A DNA stretch of 6,673 nucleotides from an uncultured Neisseriaceae bacterium (lineage in GTDB: Bacteria; Pseudomonadota; Gammaproteobacteria; Burkholderiales; UBA11063), in the NCBI GenBank assembly GCA_903891375.1, contig CAITEL010000153.1, forward strand, positions 1 through 6,673, in the 5' to 3' direction. This document shows positions 1-6,673 of the stretch, in pieces (positions within the stretch are counted from its first letter, which is position 1; the number at the start of each line of letters is the position of its first letter). A model generated the notes under the pieces. The model was not told the origin of the DNA and did not search any database. It saw only the letters and a program-made list of their open reading frames with translations. The translations under genes were made by a program, and so were the position numbers.

Positions 1-810
1 ACCATATTCAACCAACGTTCGCCAGTTTTTAACTACTTCACTAGTTAACATTACTGTTGGTAAGGTTGCTATTGTATTATCTGAATTTTTAATTTTCACT
101 GTATTTATCGCTATATTTATTACCGTACCATCTAAATTATACTTTTCAATACAGATTCTATCACCAATACGTACAATATTCGATGCTGCCGCCTGAATAC
201 TTGACATAATTCCCAATAATGTATCACGAAAAATTAATAAAAAAACAGCAGACGCAGCTCCGATTCCTGTAAAAATAGAGGAAATAGACGAATTAGAAAA
301 ATAAGCTATAATAAAAACAACCCAAAGTATCCAGACAAACAAAATAATTACATTTATATATGGTTTGATCGGATAACGCTTAGCAAAACTAAAACTTTTT
401 TCATAATACGGATTAATAGCCTTTATAATACTCACAATTATGATTATTATAGTTAAAAATAAGTAAAGCATCGAAAGTTTATTTATTATTATAGGTAAGA
501 GCCTAGTAAACTCATCATTATGCCGTATAATAAAATTACTACCAACTCTAAAAGTTAAAGCGCAAGCTAAATGACCAAAAATTGCCACGCCGTTTTTTTT
601 AGCTAAAAACTGCACAAAAGTTGAGTTACTCCGCATTAAACGAATTCTAATATAATGTTTAGCTATAAACCGCACACTATAATAAGCCAAAACTGCAAAA
701 ACAACAATTATCCCCAATATAATCAATTGAATAGTTAACTTTAATAATATTGAATCGTTAATGTATCGAATTAGAATACTCTCAAAAAATTTTTCTGTTA
801 TATTATCCAT
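1..810 (-). CDS. ybdG: MscS-family mechanosensitive channel, YbdG-like (3' end outside window)
   Basis: This is the first 270 codons of an open frame that starts with ATG at 810 and runs off the window edge without a stop. The N-terminal half is very hydrophobic, with likely membrane segments near residues 23-45, 72-92, 110-130 and 152-172. A glycine/alanine-rich pore-lining helix follows at about 176-210 (TGIGAASAV, then FRDTLLG). After it comes the start of the cytoplasmic beta domain, with VRIGDRI (213-219), DNTIATLPT (244-252) and KNWR (261-264). These are hallmarks of MscS channels, and the spacing and wording resemble E. coli YbdG, a miniconductance channel of about 415 residues that gates on membrane tension and is linked to osmotic stress. 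The ATG directly follows the uup stop (TAAATG), with only a weak Shine-Dalgarno, so translation is probably coupled to uup. Family membership is firm. The YbdG subgroup rests on remembered similarity. Confidence 0.87.
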   Translation of the reverse strand, partial: MDNITEKFFESILIRYINDSILLKLTIQLIILGIIVVFAVLAYYSVRFIAKHYIRIRLMRSNSTFVQFLAKKNGVAIFGHLACALTFRVGSNFIIRHNDEFTRLLPIIINKLSMLYLFLTIIIIIVSIIKAINPYYEKSFSFAKRYPIKPYINVIILFVWILWVVFIIAYFSNSSISSIFTGIGAASAVFLLIFRDTLLGIMSSIQAAASNIVRIGDRICIEKYNLDGTVINIAINTVKIKNSDNTIATLPTVMLTSEVVKNWRTLVEYG

Positions 811-2706
811 TTAATTTCTTAGTTCCAATTCTTCCCAGCGTGCCAATTTTATTAATAATTCATCATCGATTTCAGCTAAACGTTTCTGCCATTTTTCTGC
901 TTGTAATGGATCGTTTTTATATAAATTAACATCTAGCAATGATTCATTAAGTTTTACTTGTTCTTGTTCCAAATTCTGTATACATCTAGGCATATTTTCT
1001 AGTTCTGTTTTTTCTTTATAACTTAGTTTATTACGTTGTTTTTGATTCTTTTGTTCATTTATCGACACTGTCACAGCTGATTTTTGTGTGATGTCATTTT
1101 TAATTAAGATATTTTCTTTATAATTTTGCCAATCAGTATACCCACCAATTATTTCAAGAATTTCACCATCACCTAAAAACACAAAAGATTGTGTAACTAC
1201 ATTATCTAAGAAAGTTCTATCATGACTCACCAATAAAACAGTACCTGTATATTTTTCTAAAAGTTCTTCTAATAATTCTAACGTTTCGACATCCAAATCA
1301 TTGGTTGGTTCATCTAATACCAACACATTAGCTGGACGAGAAAATAATCTTGCAAGTAGTAAACGATTTCGTTCCCCACCAGATAAAGACTTAACGGGGG
1401 ATCTAAACCGTTGTGCTTCAAATAAAAATTCTTGCAAATATGTAGCAATATGAATCCGTCTACCATTGATTTCTACATAGTCTTGACCTTGGCTTACCAC
1501 ATCTTGAATTGTAGCCTCTTCATCAAGAGTCATACGCATCTGATCAAAATATGCCACATCTAATTTAGTACCCAACTCAACCTTACCACTATCTGCAGAT
1601 AATTTACCCAGAATTATTTTAAGTAACGTAGATTTACCAACACCATTAGCACCAATTAAGCCTATTTTATCTCCACGCATAATGTTTGCTGAAAAGTTAT
1701 TTATTATTTTACGCTCATTAAAGCCAATACTTACCTTATCTAACTTAGCCACAATTTTACCAGAAGTCTCACCACTATCCACCTTGAAACTTACATTACC
1801 CACACGATCGCGTCTTTGCTCTCTTTGTTTGCGTAAGTCTTCTAAACGCCTTACTCTACCTTCATTACGTGTACGTCTTGCTTGTATACCTTTTCTAATC
1901 CATACTTCTTCTTGAGCTAGGAATTTATCAAATTCATGATTGGTTTTAGATTCGTCATTTAATTGCTGAGTTTTGTATTCTTGATATTTTTCATAACTAC
2001 CTGGATAAATCCCTAAACGGCCACGATCTAACTCTATAATTTTATTTACAATTTTATTTAGAAAAGCTCTATCATGAGTAATGAGTAATACACTACCCTG
2101 AAAATCTCTAATAACCCGCTCCAACCACTCTATCGCTGTTATATCTAAATGATTGGTTGGTTCATCTAGTAATATCACATCTGGATTAGTAACTAAAGCC
2201 TTTGCTAGAGCCACTTTCTTTCTTACTCCACCAGACAAGCTTTCAACTTTTTGTGTACCATCAAGTTCTAATTCTGATAATACTCTGTCAATTAAATTTT
2301 TTGCTACCCAACCATTATTATGTTCAAGCTCTTCTTGTATAACATGAAGTTTTTCTAGCACAACATCTGTATATGCATGCTCTAACTCATCTAATATCAT
2401 ATAATAATTGGCTAAACTATCTTTTATGCCACCTAAAGTGGAAAATACTTCATCAAAAATAGTATAACTAGGGTTTAAAACTGGTTCTTGTGCTACGTAA
2501 AAAACAGATATGCCGTCAGCCACATAAACTTGCCCATCATCTAAGGGAATTAACTTTGCAATTGCCTTAAGTAATGAAGATTTACCTGACCCATTACGTC
2601 CAATTAAACCAATTTTATCGCCTTTTTCAATACCGAAACTAATTTTATCCAGAAGTAAATGATGCCCAAAGGCAAGGTTTGCCTTATCTATTGTAATAAT
2701 TGCCAT
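811..2706 (-). CDS. uup: ABC-F family ATPase Uup
   Basis: This is a soluble twin-ATPase protein of 631 residues, close to the ~635 of E. coli Uup, with no membrane segment. Domain 1 has Walker A GRNGSGKS (36-43), signature LSGG (157-160), Walker B ending D181-E182 and the H-loop at H211. A highly charged helical linker fills about 252-318 and includes the Arg-rich block around 271-303. Domain 2 has Walker A GANGVGKS (352-359), LSGGE (441-445), D465-E466 and H495. A lysine/glutamate-rich coiled coil follows at about 552-628, which is the C-terminal domain typical of Uup. ABC-F proteins act on ribosomes rather than in transport. E. coli Uup is tied to ribosome function and assembly, and its loss raises precise transposon excision. 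The start ATG has only a weak ribosome-binding site. The gene lies 62 bases after the phospholipase gene and its stop abuts the channel gene. Both ATPase sites look intact. Confidence 0.95.
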   Translation of the reverse strand: MAIITIDKANLAFGHHLLLDKISFGIEKGDKIGLIGRNGSGKSSLLKAIAKLIPLDDGQVYVADGISVFYVAQEPVLNPSYTIFDEVFSTLGGIKDSLANYYMILDELEHAYTDVVLEKLHVIQEELEHNNGWVAKNLIDRVLSELELDGTQKVESLSGGVRKKVALAKALVTNPDVILLDEPTNHLDITAIEWLERVIRDFQGSVLLITHDRAFLNKIVNKIIELDRGRLGIYPGSYEKYQEYKTQQLNDESKTNHEFDKFLAQEEVWIRKGIQARRTRNEGRVRRLEDLRKQREQRRDRVGNVSFKVDSGETSGKIVAKLDKVSIGFNERKIINNFSANIMRGDKIGLIGANGVGKSTLLKIILGKLSADSGKVELGTKLDVAYFDQMRMTLDEEATIQDVVSQGQDYVEINGRRIHIATYLQEFLFEAQRFRSPVKSLSGGERNRLLLARLFSRPANVLVLDEPTNDLDVETLELLEELLEKYTGTVLLVSHDRTFLDNVVTQSFVFLGDGEILEIIGGYTDWQNYKENILIKNDITQKSAVTVSINEQKNQKQRNKLSYKEKTELENMPRCIQNLEQEQVKLNESLLDVNLYKNDPLQAEKWQKRLAEIDDELLIKLARWEELELRN

Positions 2707-2739
2707 AATATTCTATTGTGTATTCTAAAAATTAAAGAA

Positions 2740-2771
2740 CTATGATTTTAACATAAAAACCAGATCTCCTA
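2740..2771 (-). promoter_or_regulatory. Shine-Dalgarno-like TAGGAG leading into a 4-codon frame upstream of uup
   Basis: The phospholipase stop codon TAG is part of TAGGAG (AGGAG at 2770-2766). Eleven bases further on is an ATG (2754-2752) that opens a frame of only four codons (M-L-K-S) before TAG at 2742-2740. The real uup start is 34 bases further downstream and has no good ribosome-binding site. The small frame could be a leader for reinitiation into uup, a trap for ribosomes leaving the upstream gene, or chance. What is seen is only the motif and the short frame; function is inference. Confidence 0.2.
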
Positions 2772-3836
2772 CATAAATTCGCTAGCAATATCTGTTGATG
2801 ATTGGTGCCCAATTTTATCAAAGTGTTCCGCTAAAAATTTATCTGCCATTTGGTGTCCGCACTCAAATAAATACATAAGAAACTCCCAATCAGAATTTAA
2901 TTTACTCGAAGTATCCAATTCTTGTACCAAAGCTTCCGCATTTATAGTATGAATAAATACTCGCTTATGCTTATCTGTACTTAATTCACCATTATCAATT
3001 AATTTAGTTACAAAATCAACGGCACGTAACTCCCTCATTAAACTAGAATTAAAAGCTAAGGTGCTTGTTCTATCTAAAATCTCCCTCACTGTAGTTGGGT
3101 GGTGTAAAATATTTACTGGATTAATTTGAATTATTAAAATATCTGGTGAGGCGGTTTCATTTATCAAAGGATATAACGGTGGATTACCCATATAACCACC
3201 GTCCCAGTAATACTCACCATTAATCTCAACAGCCTGAAATAGTAAAGGCAAACATGCTGAAGCTAAAACTGCCTCGAGAGTTATTTCTTGATTAGCAAAA
3301 ACTCGCATTCTCCCACTGCATACATTGGTTGCCGTAATAAACAACTTATAATTGTCGCTCTTTTTTTGAAATACAGAAAAATCTACAACATTTGCCAAAA
3401 CATCTCGAAGTGGATTTATATTTGAAGGATTTAATTCATATGGTGACATCAACTTTGTTAACTTGTCAAACATATGATATGATGGCGAAAGATCCATATT
3501 ACCCATACTAAATAATTTATCTAAAATACTTGGTTGCAGTAAACTATCCTTACCTGATACTGCTACATCTTGCCAGAATTTATAAAGAGATTGTCTGGCA
3601 ACTTCCTCACCCCCCATATGTAACCCATATGCCAACACCGAAGCATTCATAGCACCCGCACTGGTACCAGAAATACCTTCGATTTCAATTCGTCCATCAG
3701 CTAACAATCGATCAATCACTCCCCAAGTAAAAGCACCATGCGAACCACCGCCCTGCAATGCCAAATTAATTTTTTTCTTTGGTTGACTACCTATTGGTTT
3801 TTTGGATGTGTTCTTTTTTGTTTCTGTAGTTTTCAT
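2769..3836 (-). CDS. patatin-like phospholipase
   Basis: This is a 355-residue patatin-fold lipid acyl hydrolase, expected to cut fatty acids from phospholipids with a Ser-Asp dyad. The oxyanion-hole loop GGGSHG is at 29-34. The nucleophile elbow GTSAG is at 57-61, with Ser59 as nucleophile. The catalytic Asp is D212 in the DGG motif (212-214), so the active site is complete. There is no signal peptide or membrane helix. The first 22 residues are instead very basic (eight lysines) and probably flexible, which could aid contact with acidic membranes or simply be a variable tail. The length suits stand-alone bacterial patatin proteins. The gene starts 15 bases after the cyclase stop and is almost certainly co-transcribed with it. 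The ribosome-binding site is weak (AAGTAGAA region). The substrate cannot be told from sequence. It lacks the secretion features expected of an ExoU-like toxin. Confidence 0.92.
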   Translation of the reverse strand: MKTTETKKNTSKKPIGSQPKKKINLALQGGGSHGAFTWGVIDRLLADGRIEIEGISGTSAGAMNASVLAYGLHMGGEEVARQSLYKFWQDVAVSGKDSLLQPSILDKLFSMGNMDLSPSYHMFDKLTKLMSPYELNPSNINPLRDVLANVVDFSVFQKKSDNYKLFITATNVCSGRMRVFANQEITLEAVLASACLPLLFQAVEINGEYYWDGGYMGNPPLYPLINETASPDILIIQINPVNILHHPTTVREILDRTSTLAFNSSLMRELRAVDFVTKLIDNGELSTDKHKRVFIHTINAEALVQELDTSSKLNSDWEFLMYLFECGHQMADKFLAEHFDKIGHQSSTDIASEFM

Positions 3837-3851
3837 AGTTATTCTACTTTC

Positions 3852-5300
3852 TTAAATTAGGGTATAAACAATAATAGGATCCACTCGACCACGTAATGCC
3901 ATTGGCCCTACTTTCTTAAATGCAATTTTATCACCAACGGCATTGACAACCGCCTCACTCACCACAATAGAACTGTGCAATTCTTTAGTTAACTCTTGCA
4001 AGCGAGATGCAACGTTAACAGTATCACCAATCGCAGTATATTCAATATGTTTTTCTGAACCTATATTACCAATCACAGATTCACCACAATGTATGCCTAT
4101 ACCTATTTTAATTCTAGGGTTGCCCTCTTGTTCCCAACGATCACACAATTTTTCTAATTCTATTTGCATTTCAATTGCTGCTTGAACCGCATGTAGCTCT
4201 TGCTCTCCATCCTCAAGTGGTGCTCCAAATTCTGCCATCATGCCATCACCTAGAAATTTATCCAACATTCCTTTATATTTAAATACCACATCCACCATGA
4301 CTTCAAAATATTCATTAAGCAGTGACACTACTTGCTCTGGATTTAAACTTTCTGATAACTTAGTAAATTGGCGAATATCAGAAAATAACATAGTTACTTT
4401 ACGTCGTTCACCCTCTAATTTAAACCCGCCATCCGATTTAAGGATTAATTCCATGACACTTTGCGACACGTAACGTGAAAAGTTAAGTTTCAAACGTTCT
4501 CGCTCTTCGAGACCTTTTGCCATAGCGTTAATTTCTTGTGCAAGTTCATTAAATTCATCATGGGTAGCAATAGTAATTTCTTGTGTAAAATCTCCATTCG
4601 CAATATTTTTTACCCCACCTTGTAAGATCCTAAGCGAAATAGTTGCTCGCTTTGATAACATAAACCCAATTAATAAGGCTAATATCACTGAAACGACGAA
4701 AGAAATAATACCCAATATTAAAAGTTGTTGTAATTTTCCATTAATATCTTGTGCTGAAATATTGACCCCTAGTGTCGCCACATAGTTACCAACTGCATCA
4801 TAAATTGGTGCATATCCAACTAACCATGTACCCCATTTATCTACTATAAAATTGTTTGGAGAAAAATATTCATGCAAATGTAGATTTAAATCCACATAAT
4901 CGGCTTCAGTAGCATTTTCTTTAATATGCGAAAAATCACTCGAAGTAGGTTCTTCCGCATCAACAATAAAATTAAAACTCTCGGAATTTTTATAAGCAGG
5001 TGCTAGAATATAAACATATTTGACATAGGTATCGGGACGACGATTCACATTACGAATTAATCTCAATTTATTTTGTAAATCAGTGTATGCCAATGAATTT
5101 TCGGTAGACTCTGATATAACTTCAGCTAACTTAACTGAATCAACAGCAGATGCTGTAGAGCTTGCAATTGAAATAACTTCACTTTGTAACTCTGTAAATA
5201 AAATTTCTTTAACTTTAAAATAACTAATGCTTAAACCAATTAAAACACTTATTAAGGCTATGCTCACCAATGACAGATACAACTTTGTTCTATATTTCAT
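3852..5300 (-). CDS. membrane-bound class III adenylate cyclase with sensor and HAMP domains
   Basis: Numbering is from the ATG at 5315; the preferred start at 5300 is residue 6. The order is short cytoplasmic tail, TM1 (about 12-32), extracytoplasmic sensor of ~165 residues (33-197, Cache-like in look but not firmly assigned), TM2 (198-220), HAMP linker (about 221-272), then a class III cyclase domain (about 300-487). Metal-binding Asp are D313 (FSDIRQF) and D357 (LGDGMMAEFG). The base-reading pair is K353 and T427, the Lys/Thr combination of bacterial adenylate cyclases. The transition-state residues are N434 and R438 in GDTVNVASR. All catalytic positions are present, so it should be active and make cAMP rather than cGMP, probably as a homodimer. 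The gene is followed after 15 bases by the patatin gene, suggesting shared expression. The sensor ligand is unknown. Confidence 0.93.
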   Translation of the reverse strand: MKYRTKLYLSLVSIALISVLIGLSISYFKVKEILFTELQSEVISIASSTASAVDSVKLAEVISESTENSLAYTDLQNKLRLIRNVNRRPDTYVKYVYILAPAYKNSESFNFIVDAEEPTSSDFSHIKENATEADYVDLNLHLHEYFSPNNFIVDKWGTWLVGYAPIYDAVGNYVATLGVNISAQDINGKLQQLLILGIISFVVSVILALLIGFMLSKRATISLRILQGGVKNIANGDFTQEITIATHDEFNELAQEINAMAKGLEERERLKLNFSRYVSQSVMELILKSDGGFKLEGERRKVTMLFSDIRQFTKLSESLNPEQVVSLLNEYFEVMVDVVFKYKGMLDKFLGDGMMAEFGAPLEDGEQELHAVQAAIEMQIELEKLCDRWEQEGNPRIKIGIGIHCGESVIGNIGSEKHIEYTAIGDTVNVASRLQELTKELHSSIVVSEAVVNAVGDKIAFKKVGPMALRGRVDPIIVYTLI

Positions 5301-5308
5301 AAATTTCA

Positions 5309-5313
5309 CTCTC
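5309..5313 (-). promoter_or_regulatory. ribosome-binding site favouring the second ATG of the cyclase gene
   Basis: GAGAG lies 8 bases before the ATG at 5300, inside the first codons of the longer reading frame. The earlier in-frame ATG at 5315 is preceded only by an AT repeat (TATATATAT) with no Shine-Dalgarno. I therefore prefer the 482-residue product starting M-K-Y-R-T over the 487-residue one. The difference is five residues and does not affect any domain. Confidence 0.5.
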
Positions 5314-5347
5314 ATATATATATAATTAATACTTAAAATTAATCCAC

Positions 5348-5380
5348 TTACAGAGCTTTACCCATAAACCCACCTCCTAG
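5348..5380 (-). promoter_or_regulatory. strong Shine-Dalgarno AGGAGG with a 5-codon frame upstream of the cyclase
   Basis: A near-ideal AGGAGG (5378-5373) overlaps the TAG stop of the broken COG2865 gene. Seven bases later is an ATG (5365-5363) that reads M-G-K-A-L and then TAA (5350-5348). The cyclase start follows about 48 bases further on, across an AT-rich stretch. This is the best ribosome-binding site in the window and it serves no real gene. It may be a leader peptide controlling the cyclase, the surviving start of a deleted gene, or chance. The AT-rich stretch at 5316-5345 could also contain the cyclase promoter, but no convincing -35/-10 pair was found. Confidence 0.3.
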
Positions 5381-6075
5381 CAATTAGTATAACGGAATAC
5401 ATTACGCACCCCAGAACCTAACTCTTCGGCTCTGCCAATTTCTCGAAAAAATGCTGAAATAATTGGATTTTTAGGAAATGGAGAAAAATTATTTGGATTA
5501 ATTATGCCATGAAAGTGTGATTTATTACTGTTTTCTGCAATTACCCGACCACGTTCAATAATGATTTTAGCTGGGTATGGATTTAAATACTCTCGATGAA
5601 TTAAAATATTCGCAACTACCTCACGAAATATCTTATCTCGCAGACTAATCCTATTTGCTTTATCATCTTGATAAAATGGATCAAGTAAATATTTATTAAT
5701 AAATGTCATTAAGCGTTCATAACTTTCTATAAGATTGGTTGTAACAATATCCCTATCATCATAACGATCTAAATTAATTCGACGTAAAATGGTGTCAGTC
5801 TTATGATGTGGTAATACAGATAAAATAATACTATCTTTGCCAAATAATAAAATCGCCGCCAAAGTCAACCCTGATTGATTAGAAATTACATCATGTTGAT
5901 ATAATTGTATACTTTGCAATAACTCCATGTCATTCAAGTTTAGCCAAGGATTATTATTATTAAATACTCCAGCTAAACTCCGTGCCTTAGCAATTAAATC
6001 ACTACGTAAATCACGCTCTAAAATAACAAATGGGTAAACTCGATTTTCCGCAGTGTCGCAGCAAGCTGCGAGGAA
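5377..6075 (-). pseudogene. fragment of a COG2865/AlbA_2-type ATP-binding protein
   Basis: The frame is open from just after a TAA at 6078-6076 down to TAG at 5379-5377. Family-like sequence begins near 6043 (ENRVYPF) and includes LLFGKD and DRYDDRD. It continues with the GHKL-type N-box region ANILIHREY and the C-terminal block FPKNP...EELGSGVRN. The only starts are weak: TTG at 5937 (186 residues) and an ATG at 5928. Relatives of this predicted regulator/ATP-binding family are usually longer. They carry an N-terminal AlbA_2 (Schlafen-type) domain, absent here, and extend past the GSGVRN block, where this frame stops after only seven more residues. Both ends are therefore missing. The N-terminal flank is a different gene in another frame. 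It is most likely a decaying remnant; a short expressed product is possible but unlikely to work. The fragment lies directly upstream of the cyclase. Confidence 0.75.
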
Positions 6076-6368
6076 TTATTCCCAAAGAGATTAAAATCAA
6101 GACGAATAATGGGATACACCTGCCAATCCCATGAACTTTTATATATCCACTGCTCTTTAAATAATTCTTTCTTTCCTTTAAAGACTTCATTAAATGTAGA
6201 CAATAATGTACTTTTACCAAAACGCCGTGGACGTGAGAGAAAAAATTTACTTGGGTATTGTACCATATTGTATACAAACTCAGTTTTATCCACATATTGA
6301 AACCCATTAGATAATATTGTCGTAATATCCGATATACTAACTGGCAATGGCTTTAATGTTTTTTGCAT
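6018..6368 (-). pseudogene. N-terminal fragment of an AAA-ATPase-like (PF09820 type) protein
   Basis: The frame has 116 codons from ATG at 6368, with a good ribosome-binding site. Residues 1-97 match the start of the AAA-ATPase-like proteins often annotated with a C-terminal PD-(D/E)XK nuclease-like domain. The visible marks are GFQYVDKTE (22-30), FLSRPRRFGKST (43-54, the family's P-loop, which lacks the usual first glycine), GKKELF (65-70), and DWQVYPIIRLDF (81-92). Complete members are usually around 500 residues, so about four fifths is missing. The last ~19 residues (from about SSQLAATLRK) are translated from the junction hairpin and from COG2865 DNA in the wrong frame. The ATPase would lack Walker B and the nuclease domain, so a non-functional remnant is the best reading. 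The ancestral role is unknown; such families are typical of accessory DNA. Confidence 0.78.
6056..6071. repeat. G+C-rich perfect hairpin at the junction of two gene remnants
   Basis: TCGCAGC, a two-base loop AA, then GCTGCGA form a perfect 7-bp stem in very AT-rich surroundings. The element lies where AAA-ATPase-like coding sequence ends and COG2865 sequence begins. Its shape recalls dispersed REP-like palindromes built on CGCAGC/GCTGCG that occur in other bacterial genomes. Only one copy was seen here, so membership in a repeat family is inference. Confidence 0.5.
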
Positions 6369-6376
6369 TTATTGAA

Positions 6377-6382
6377 CTTCCT
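6377..6382 (-). promoter_or_regulatory. ribosome-binding site of the AAA-ATPase-like fragment
   Basis: AGGAAG is placed 8 bases before the ATG at 6368 and supports that start, which also matches the usual N-terminus of the family. A TAAAAT hexamer at 6442-6437 could be a -10 box, but no good -35 partner stands at the right distance, so no promoter is called. Confidence 0.6.
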
Positions 6383-6588
6383 AAATTTTAATTAATCAGT
6401 ACTTATATTTTTTAGAATTATTGATACTTACACAGTATTTTACACTAATAATGACAACTCAGTAATGATTTTTGACAGGGACTTACTCACATCAGTTCTA
6501 TCGTCATATTTTAGCACAAATTGCAGTATAACTAAAACGTCTATTATAAAGAGTATAAACTCATATGAACAAAAAAATATTAATTTTA

Positions 6589-6665
6589 ATTAGCTAATGT
6601 TACATTTACCAAAACTTGGTACAAATGTGGTATATAAACTTTATACCTAAACCGTGTAATATTAC
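6589..6665. repeat. cluster of four small palindromes
   Basis: In order these are: ATTAGCTAAT (6589-6598, perfect); an 11-bp stem ACATTT-ACCAA (6602-6612) pairing with TTGGT (6616-6620) and AAATGT (6623-6628) around a three-base loop with a two-base bulge; GGTATA (6629-6634) pairing with TATACC (6642-6647) around seven bases; and GTAATATTAC (6656-6665, perfect). No run of T follows on either strand, so a classical Rho-independent terminator is not supported. Operators or part of a small inverted-repeat element are possible. Confidence 0.4.
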
Positions 6666-6673
6666 GTACTTAC

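Larger units (their letters stand above)
6369..6673. other. AT-rich intergenic region without a convincing gene
   Basis: Both strands were read and no gene of meaningful length was found. A plus-strand TTGACA at 6472-6477 resembles a -35 box, but the sequence 16-18 bases on is only a poor -10. At 6565-6597 a plus-strand frame reads M-N-K-K-I-L-I-L-I-S and stops; it looks like the start of a signal peptide but is only ten codons long. The far end (6589-6665) holds several palindromes, listed separately. The region may be the control region of a divergent gene beyond the window or more eroded DNA. Confidence 0.55.

Noticed and set aside
1682..4473. Several plus-strand frames of 64-80 codons opposite uup and the cyclase
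   Set aside because: They are antisense shadows of strongly conserved coding sequence, with low-complexity Ser/Thr/Leu-rich products and no recognised motifs.
3852..5315. Cyclase as a Pycsar (cCMP/cUMP) defence enzyme
   Set aside because: It has TM segments, a large sensor and a HAMP domain, and carries the Lys/Thr pair of adenylate cyclases, which fits a receptor cyclase better.
6011..6307. 98-codon minus-strand frame overlapping the AAA-ATPase-like fragment
   Set aside because: It is the same DNA in another frame, its composition is not protein-like, and the overlapping frame carries clear family motifs.
6472..6495. Plus-strand TTGACA as a sigma-70 promoter
   Set aside because: The -35 match is perfect but the hexamers 16-18 bases downstream match the -10 consensus poorly, and no plus-strand gene is seen.
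6565..6597. Plus-strand ten-codon frame resembling a signal-peptide start
   Set aside because: It stops after ten codons, has only a distant purine-rich stretch as a possible ribosome-binding site, and such strings arise easily in AT-rich DNA.
1..6673. CRISPR array, tRNA, rRNA, complete insertion sequence or Rho-independent terminator
   Set aside because: No regular spaced repeats, cloverleaf-like sequence, transposase or stem followed by a T-run was found on reading both strands.

Overview
The window looks like a low-G+C (about one third by eye, not computed) proteobacterial chromosome segment. All recognisable genes lie on the minus strand, so they are transcribed from high to low coordinates. 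The Uup-type ABC-F protein with a C-terminal coiled coil, the YbdG-like MscS channel and the sensor-type class III nucleotidyl cyclase together point to a gammaproteobacterium. An AT-rich symbiont or Legionella/Thioglobus-like lineage is possible, but the genus cannot be settled from this window.

In transcription order, positions 6673-6369 form a 305-base intergenic stretch. It holds closely spaced small palindromes (6589-6665) and no convincing gene. Next come two broken accessory genes joined out of frame. One is the N-terminal ~97 residues of an AAA-ATPase-like protein (6368 to about 6080). The other is the middle and C-terminal part of a COG2865/Schlafen-AlbA-type ATP-binding protein (about 6043 to 5377). 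A short G+C-rich perfect hairpin (6056-6071) sits exactly at their junction, so this segment reads as eroded mobile or accessory DNA.

The other four genes look intact and tightly packed: a membrane-bound class III nucleotidyl cyclase with sensor, HAMP and catalytic domains (5300-3852); a patatin-like phospholipase 15 bases downstream (3836-2769); the ABC-F ATPase Uup (2706-811); and a mechanosensitive channel of the MscS/YbdG type (810-1, cut by the window edge). The channel's ATG directly abuts the uup stop codon. I saw no terminator-like hairpin with a U-tract between the four genes, so they could be one transcription unit. The 62-base gap before uup leaves room for an internal promoter.

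Functionally, the cyclase has every residue expected for making cAMP and carries an extracytoplasmic sensor, so it probably turns an envelope or environmental signal into cAMP. The adjacent phospholipase and the downstream osmotic channel suggest an envelope-related theme, but only by position. The most interesting points are the cyclase-patatin pair, the hairpin at the gene-fusion scar, and two well-formed Shine-Dalgarno sequences that lead only into 4- and 5-codon reading frames.
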